NCBI RefSeq assembly: GCF_000716675.1
Contig: NZ_JNXT01000093.1
Location: 1-23,738 of the forward strand
Length of the DNA stretch: 23,738 nt
Direction: 5' to 3'
Source: Streptomyces alboflavus
Lineage (GTDB): Bacteria > Actinomycetota > Actinomycetes > Streptomycetales > Streptomycetaceae
A program made the position numbers and the translations under genes. The notes under the pieces were generated by a model. That model was not told the origin of the DNA, searched no databases, and saw only the letters and a program-made list of their open reading frames with translations. Shown here piece by piece: positions 20,358-23,738 of the stretch (position 1 is the stretch's first letter; the number at the start of each line of letters is the position of its first letter).

Positions 20358-20807
20358 ATGAACAGCGACGACACCGCACAGCACACGAACACCCCGGGCC
20401 GCGCGCCGCGTGTCACGCCCCGCCTCGACATGGTGGGGATCGTCACCTCCGACATGGCGGCGTCCCTCGCCTTCTACCGCAGGCTCGGCCTCGACTTCCC
20501 GCCCGGCGCCGAGGACCTGCCGCACGCCGAGGCCACCGTCCCCGGCGGCCCGCGCTTCGCCCTCGACAGCGAGGAGACGATCCGCTCCTTCGCCCCCGAC
20601 TGGCAGCCAGCGGAAGGCGGCGGGCGCATCGGGCTCGCCTTCCACTGCGGTACACCCGCGGGCGTGGACGCGGTGTACGAGGAGCTGACGGCCGCCGGGT
20701 ACCGCTCCGAGCTGAAGCCGTTCGACGCGGAGTGGGGGCAGCGGTACGCGACGGTGCTCGACCCCGACGGCAACGGCGCCGACCTGTTCGCCCCGCTGCC
20801 GCGCTGA
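20358..20807 (+). CDS. VOC (glyoxalase/bleomycin-resistance-like) family protein
   Basis: This is a 149-residue protein with two beta-alpha-beta-beta-beta modules. Module one is LDMVGIVTSDMAASLAFYRRLGL, and module two covers RIGLAFHCGTPAGVDAVYEELTAAGY to the end. The position usually holding the first metal His is Gly (MVGIV), and the usual closing Glu is Asp (GNGADLF). It therefore resembles the metal-free ligand-binding branch more than glyoxalase I. The DPDGN turn is conserved. The ATG at 20358 has no Shine-Dalgarno, but TACGCT lies 7 nt upstream. Its role may be binding or sequestering a small toxic compound. Confidence 0.85.
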   Translation: MNSDDTAQHTNTPGRAPRVTPRLDMVGIVTSDMAASLAFYRRLGLDFPPGAEDLPHAEATVPGGPRFALDSEETIRSFAPDWQPAEGGGRIGLAFHCGTPAGVDAVYEELTAAGYRSELKPFDAEWGQRYATVLDPDGNGADLFAPLPR

Positions 20808-20828
20808 CCGGCGGCCGCACGCTCCCCG

Positions 20829-21581
20829 TCAGTCCGAGCCGAGCAGCTCGGTCAGGCGCATGCCCGTCAACTCCTTGACGTCCCGGGCCAGATGGGCCTG
20901 GTCGGCGAAGCCCGCGGCGGCCGCCGTGTCCGCGTACGGCTGTCCGGCGCGGGCCAGGGCGAGCGCCCGCTGGAGCCGCAGAACGCGCGCGAGGGTCTTG
21001 GGGCCGTAGCCGAACGCGGGCAGGGAGCGGCGGTGCAGCTGACGGGCGCCGAGGCCCGCGGCGTCGGCGGTCTCGGCGACGCCCCGGCCCGCGCTCAGCG
21101 AGCGGACGACCTCGGTCAGGAGCGGGTCGGGCGGCGGCCGGTCCGCCGCCCGCTCCCCGGCGACGGCCTCGAGCGCGGCCACGGGGTCCTCGGCCCCGTC
21201 CACGCGCGCGGTGAGGCGGCGCACCTCGGCGGCGCCCCACAGGTCCGCCAACTCCACGCGCAGGTCGCGCAGTTCGTGCGCGGGGGCGCCGAGGATCGCG
21301 GGGGCCGTGCCGGGCGCGAAACGGACGCCGACGTACCGGCCGGACTCCTGGACGCCGGGCAGATACGCGTGCGTGTCCGGCCCCGCGACGTAGAGCCTGC
21401 CCTCGGTCCACAGCAGGTCCATGCAGCCGTCGGGCAGGACCGGCGAGGGAGCCGGGGCGCCGGGGGCGGCGTCCGGGGCGGCCGTCTTGCTCCACACGAC
21501 GGCGCCGGGCAGCACCAGGGAGGGCCGCTCGGCGTACGCGGGCACCGCCGCCCCCTCGTGCCTGCCTCCGCCGACCGCCAT
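20829..21581 (-). CDS. AraC-family regulator (DUF6597-type N-terminus)
   Basis: This is a 250-residue DNA-binding regulator. The N-terminal half ([20 protein letters not shown], then [20 protein letters not shown]) matches the sensor-like domain of short AraC regulators annotated DUF6597. The C-terminal hundred residues carry two HTH units ([19 protein letters not shown] and [20 protein letters not shown]), the second being the more conserved AraC signature. The start at 21581 is 9 nt after the stop of the upstream AraC gene on the same strand, so they probably form an operon. The ligand is unknown. Confidence 0.85.
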   Translation of the reverse strand: MAVGGGRHEGAAVPAYAERPSLVLPGAVVWSKTAAPDAAPGAPAPSPVLPDGCMDLLWTEGRLYVAGPDTHAYLPGVQESGRYVGVRFAPGTAPAILGAPAHELRDLRVELADLWGAAEVRRLTARVDGAEDPVAALEAVAGERAADRPPPDPLLTEVVRSLSAGRGVAETADAAGLGARQLHRRSLPAFGYGPKTLARVLRLQRALALARAGQPYADTAAAAGFADQAHLARDVKELTGMRLTELLGSD

Positions 21582-21590
21582 GCCCCCAGG

Positions 21591-22547
21591 CTACGACGCG
21601 CCCGTGCGGTGTTCCTGGGGGCTGACCCCGTACTCCCGCTTGAAGGCGCTGGACAGGGCGAACGCGCTGCCGTAGCCGACCTTGCGCGCGATCGAGGCGA
21701 TCGTCAGCTCGCTGTCGCGCAGCAGGTCGGCGGCCAGGGCGAGCCGCCAGCCGGTCAGGTACGTCATCGGGGGCTCGCCGACGAGTTCGCTGAAGCGCCG
21801 GGCGAGCGCGGCCCGCGAGACGCCCGCCTTGGCGGCCAGCGAGGCGACCGTCCAGGGGTGCGCCGGGTCGTCCTGGAGGAGCCGCAGGACCGGGCCGACG
21901 ACGGGGTCGCCCATGGCCACGTACCAAGCCGGGGCGGCCGCCTCCGGGCGCGAGAACCACGCCCGCAGGGCCGCGATGAGCAGCAGGTCGAGCAGCCGGT
22001 CGAGGACGACCTCCTGGCCGGGGTCGTCCTTGTCGATCTCCTCGGCGAGGAACGGTGTGAGGGGGCAGTCCCACACCTCCGTCGGCAGGACGAGCAGCGG
22101 CGGCAGCGCGTCGAGGAGGCGTCCGGTGATCTCGCCGCGCATCTGGTACGTCCCGATCAGCATCTGGACGTGCCCGTCGGGCTGGCCCCAGCGGCGCAGG
22201 CCGAGCATCGCGTAGTGGCCCTCGGGGGCGCCGTTCAGCGGGGCGCAGGACTGGCCGGGGCCGATCTCGCCGAAGGGCGGGGTGTCCCGGTCGCCGGTGA
22301 CCAGGTAGGGGTCGGGGCCGCGGGCGATGGCGACGTCGCCGGGGCGGATCAGGCGGGGCGGCCGGTCGGGGTGCGGAGTGCCGTCCGCGTTCTCCGGGAC
22401 GATCCAGGCCTCACCGGCCACCATGATCATGACCGAGACGGGCGCGCCGTCGGCGATCCGGACCGACCAGGGCGGCTCGAAACACGCGCGGAGCATGAAG
22501 GCGCCCCGGGCGCGGGGGCCCTCCAGGAGGCCTGCGAGTACGTCCAT
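21591..22547 (-). CDS. AraC-family regulator with cupin_6-type sensor
   Basis: This is a 318-residue regulator. MDVLAGLLEGPRARGAF, WSVRIADGAPVSVMIMVAGE and RPGDVAIARGPDPY form the cupin_6 AraC-binding-like sensor. The final 100 residues are a canonical AraC DNA-binding domain (WTVASLAAKAGVSRAALARR, then IASIARKVGYGSAFALSSAF and the KREYGVSPQEHR end). The ATG at 22547 is the family start; TACGCT lies 6 nt upstream and no Shine-Dalgarno is seen. It is divergent from the NmrA-like gene at 22629 with an 81-bp gap, a common arrangement in which this type of regulator controls the oxidoreductase. Confidence 0.9.
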   Translation of the reverse strand: MDVLAGLLEGPRARGAFMLRACFEPPWSVRIADGAPVSVMIMVAGEAWIVPENADGTPHPDRPPRLIRPGDVAIARGPDPYLVTGDRDTPPFGEIGPGQSCAPLNGAPEGHYAMLGLRRWGQPDGHVQMLIGTYQMRGEITGRLLDALPPLLVLPTEVWDCPLTPFLAEEIDKDDPGQEVVLDRLLDLLLIAALRAWFSRPEAAAPAWYVAMGDPVVGPVLRLLQDDPAHPWTVASLAAKAGVSRAALARRFSELVGEPPMTYLTGWRLALAADLLRDSELTIASIARKVGYGSAFALSSAFKREYGVSPQEHRTGAS

Positions 22548-22628
22548 GGGGGCAGCGTAGACGCACGCGTATGCGGGTGAGCCGTTCACGGATGGCCCCC
22601 GTGCGGGCACCGGCGGTTGACTTCACCC
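22548..22628. promoter_or_regulatory. Divergent promoter region, AraC regulator / NmrA-like gene
   Basis: These 81 bp must hold both promoters. TACGCT (minus strand, 22554-22559) is the likely -10 for the regulator. The partly symmetrical CGCACGCGTATGCG (22562-22575) could bind the AraC protein. No clear -35 is seen on either strand. Confidence 0.4.
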
Positions 22629-23501
22629 ATGACCACGAACGAGCAGAACACACAGCACACGCAGGGCACTCAGGCACCGCTGACGGTCCTTGTCACCGGG
22701 GCGACCGGACGGGTCGGGAGCCGGGTCGCCGAGGCCGCGCGGGCCGCGGGGCACGAGGTGCGGTCCGCCTCGCGGTCCGGCGCGGTGCGGTTCGACTGGT
22801 ACGACGCGTCGACGTGGGCGGATGCCCTGCGGGGCGCCGACGCCGCGTTCCTCGCCTACCAGCCCGACGTCGGCGCGCCCGGTGCCGCCGAGGCCGTCGG
22901 CGCGTTCGCCCGGCAGGCCGTCGATCTTGGGGTGCGCCACCTCGTCCTGCTCTCGGCGCGCGGTGAGGACCAGGCGCACGCCACGGAGGACGCGCTCGCC
23001 GTGCCCGGGGCGCGGTGGACCGTCGTGCGGGCCAGCTGGTTCGCGCAGAACCTCAGCGAAGGGCCGCTGGCGGACGCCATGCGGGAGAGCGGGGAGCTGG
23101 CGTTCCCCGGGGGTGAGGTGCTTGAACCCTTCATCGACGTGCGGGACATCGCGGACGTCGTCCTCGCCGTGCTCGGGGCGGGCGAGCGGTACGACGGGCG
23201 TGTCCTGGAGGTCAGTGGGGGGCGTCTGCTGTCCTTCCGGGACGCCGTCGCCGAGGTCTCTGCCGCCGTGGGGCGGGAATTCGGGTACGTGCCCGTTCCC
23301 GCCGTCGAATACGGCGCCGCTCTGCGGGAATTCGGTGTCCCCGACGCGGAGGTCGAATTCCTCATCGAGCTCTTCGAAACAAACCTGGACGGCCGCAACG
23401 CCCATGTCTCCACCGGCGTCCAGGACATACTCGGCCGGGCCCCGAGGGAATTCTCCGCCTTCGTCCAGGAGGCGGCCACCGCGGCTGCGTGGAAGCCCTG
23501 A
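22629..23501 (+). CDS. NmrA-like NAD(P)-binding oxidoreductase
   Basis: This is a 290-residue protein. TVLVTGATGRVGSRVAEAAR (19-38) gives the Rossmann dinucleotide motif TGxTGxxG of atypical short-chain dehydrogenases. LVLLSARGED, VVRASWFAQN and PFIDVRDIADVVLAVL match the NmrA/QOR2 group. Members bind NAD(P)H, and some reduce quinones or act as redox sensors. The catalytic Tyr-x3-Lys of classical SDRs is not seen. The ATG at 22629 is preferred over an in-frame TTG 12 nt upstream; neither has a good ribosome site. The adjacent divergent AraC gene is the probable regulator. Confidence 0.88.
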   Translation: MTTNEQNTQHTQGTQAPLTVLVTGATGRVGSRVAEAARAAGHEVRSASRSGAVRFDWYDASTWADALRGADAAFLAYQPDVGAPGAAEAVGAFARQAVDLGVRHLVLLSARGEDQAHATEDALAVPGARWTVVRASWFAQNLSEGPLADAMRESGELAFPGGEVLEPFIDVRDIADVVLAVLGAGERYDGRVLEVSGGRLLSFRDAVAEVSAAVGREFGYVPVPAVEYGAALREFGVPDAEVEFLIELFETNLDGRNAHVSTGVQDILGRAPREFSAFVQEAATAAAWKP

Positions 23502-23549
23502 GACACCCCGTGCGGGTGGGCCGGGGCGCCCCCGAATCGGCGCTCCGCG

Positions 23550-23706
23550 CCTCGTCCTCAATCGCCGGACGGGCTCTCTCCCACCCACCCGCCCAAACCT
23601 GCACAGCCCGAGCAACAGCCCGGCACCTCAGACCCGAAGCACCCACCCGCAGACCGAAAAAGGGCGGGCGGGCGGGAAACAGCCCGTCCGGCACTTGAGG
23701 ACGAGG
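23550..23706. repeat. Streptomyces-type inverted-repeat element
   Basis: The left arm at 23550-23575 (begins CCTCGTCCTCAATCGCCGGA) and the right arm at 23681-23706 are inverted copies, 24 of 26 bases matching. The 105-bp centre has no ORF with a ribosome site. From memory this arm sequence is abundant in Streptomyces intergenic DNA. It may terminate the NmrA-like gene. The rest of 23502-23738 shows no gene. Confidence 0.65.
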
Positions 23707-23738
23707 CCGCAGGCCGACCGGGGGCACCCCGAACGCCC

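Overview
The window looks like ordinary chromosomal DNA from a Streptomyces or close relative. GC is very high, third codon positions are strongly GC-biased, and the families are typical actinobacterial ones: TrmB/LuxR regulator, DUF456, Tat-exported GH95, LAxTG wall protein, Ada-AlkA fusion. Two intergenic repeats (9491-9540 and 23550-23706) resemble elements scattered through Streptomyces genomes. I found no tRNA, rRNA, CRISPR array, transposase or phage gene.

Layout. 1-849 (-): amino-terminal part of a proline-rich protein cut by the window edge. 1136-2695 (+): TrmB/LuxR-type regulator, then a DUF456 membrane protein. 2808-5126 (+): secreted GH95-like glycoside hydrolase behind an 18-bp palindrome. 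5257-7918 (+): two-gene surface operon under a near-ideal DtxR/DmdR1/IdeR iron box. It encodes a small secreted neocarzinostatin-fold protein and a large protein (propeller, Ig-like, second neocarzinostatin-like domain, LASTG anchor). A 14-bp hairpin separates it from the convergent Ada-AlkA fusion (8031-9428, -), whose glycosylase domain looks remodelled. 9568-10752 (-): rsgA, preceded by a 23-codon ORF with a perfect Shine-Dalgarno.

11176-14377 (+) is the most interesting part: a three-gene cassette. It encodes a four-helix membrane protein, an MTA/SAH-type nucleosidase, and a second small four-helix membrane protein. The last residues of the first protein and the first residues of the nucleosidase share a 26-residue Gly/Asn-rich motif (20 of 26 identical). 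Matching motifs at opposite ends of neighbouring proteins are the arrangement seen in amyloid-type signalling between sensors and effectors, so I propose a conflict or defence module. That is inference.

14482-17364 (+): GH2 beta-galactosidase. 17501-18904 (+): membrane-anchored squalene-cyclase-fold protein, ending in a 25-bp perfect hairpin that overlaps its stop codon. 19023-19787 (+): cupin. 19806-20231 (-) and 20358-20807 (+): divergent Nudix hydrolase and VOC protein. 20829-22547 (-): two AraC-family regulators 9 nt apart, divergent from an NmrA-like NAD(P)-binding protein (22629-23501, +). Several starts here lack a Shine-Dalgarno and have a -10-like hexamer 6-7 nt upstream, as in leaderless transcripts.
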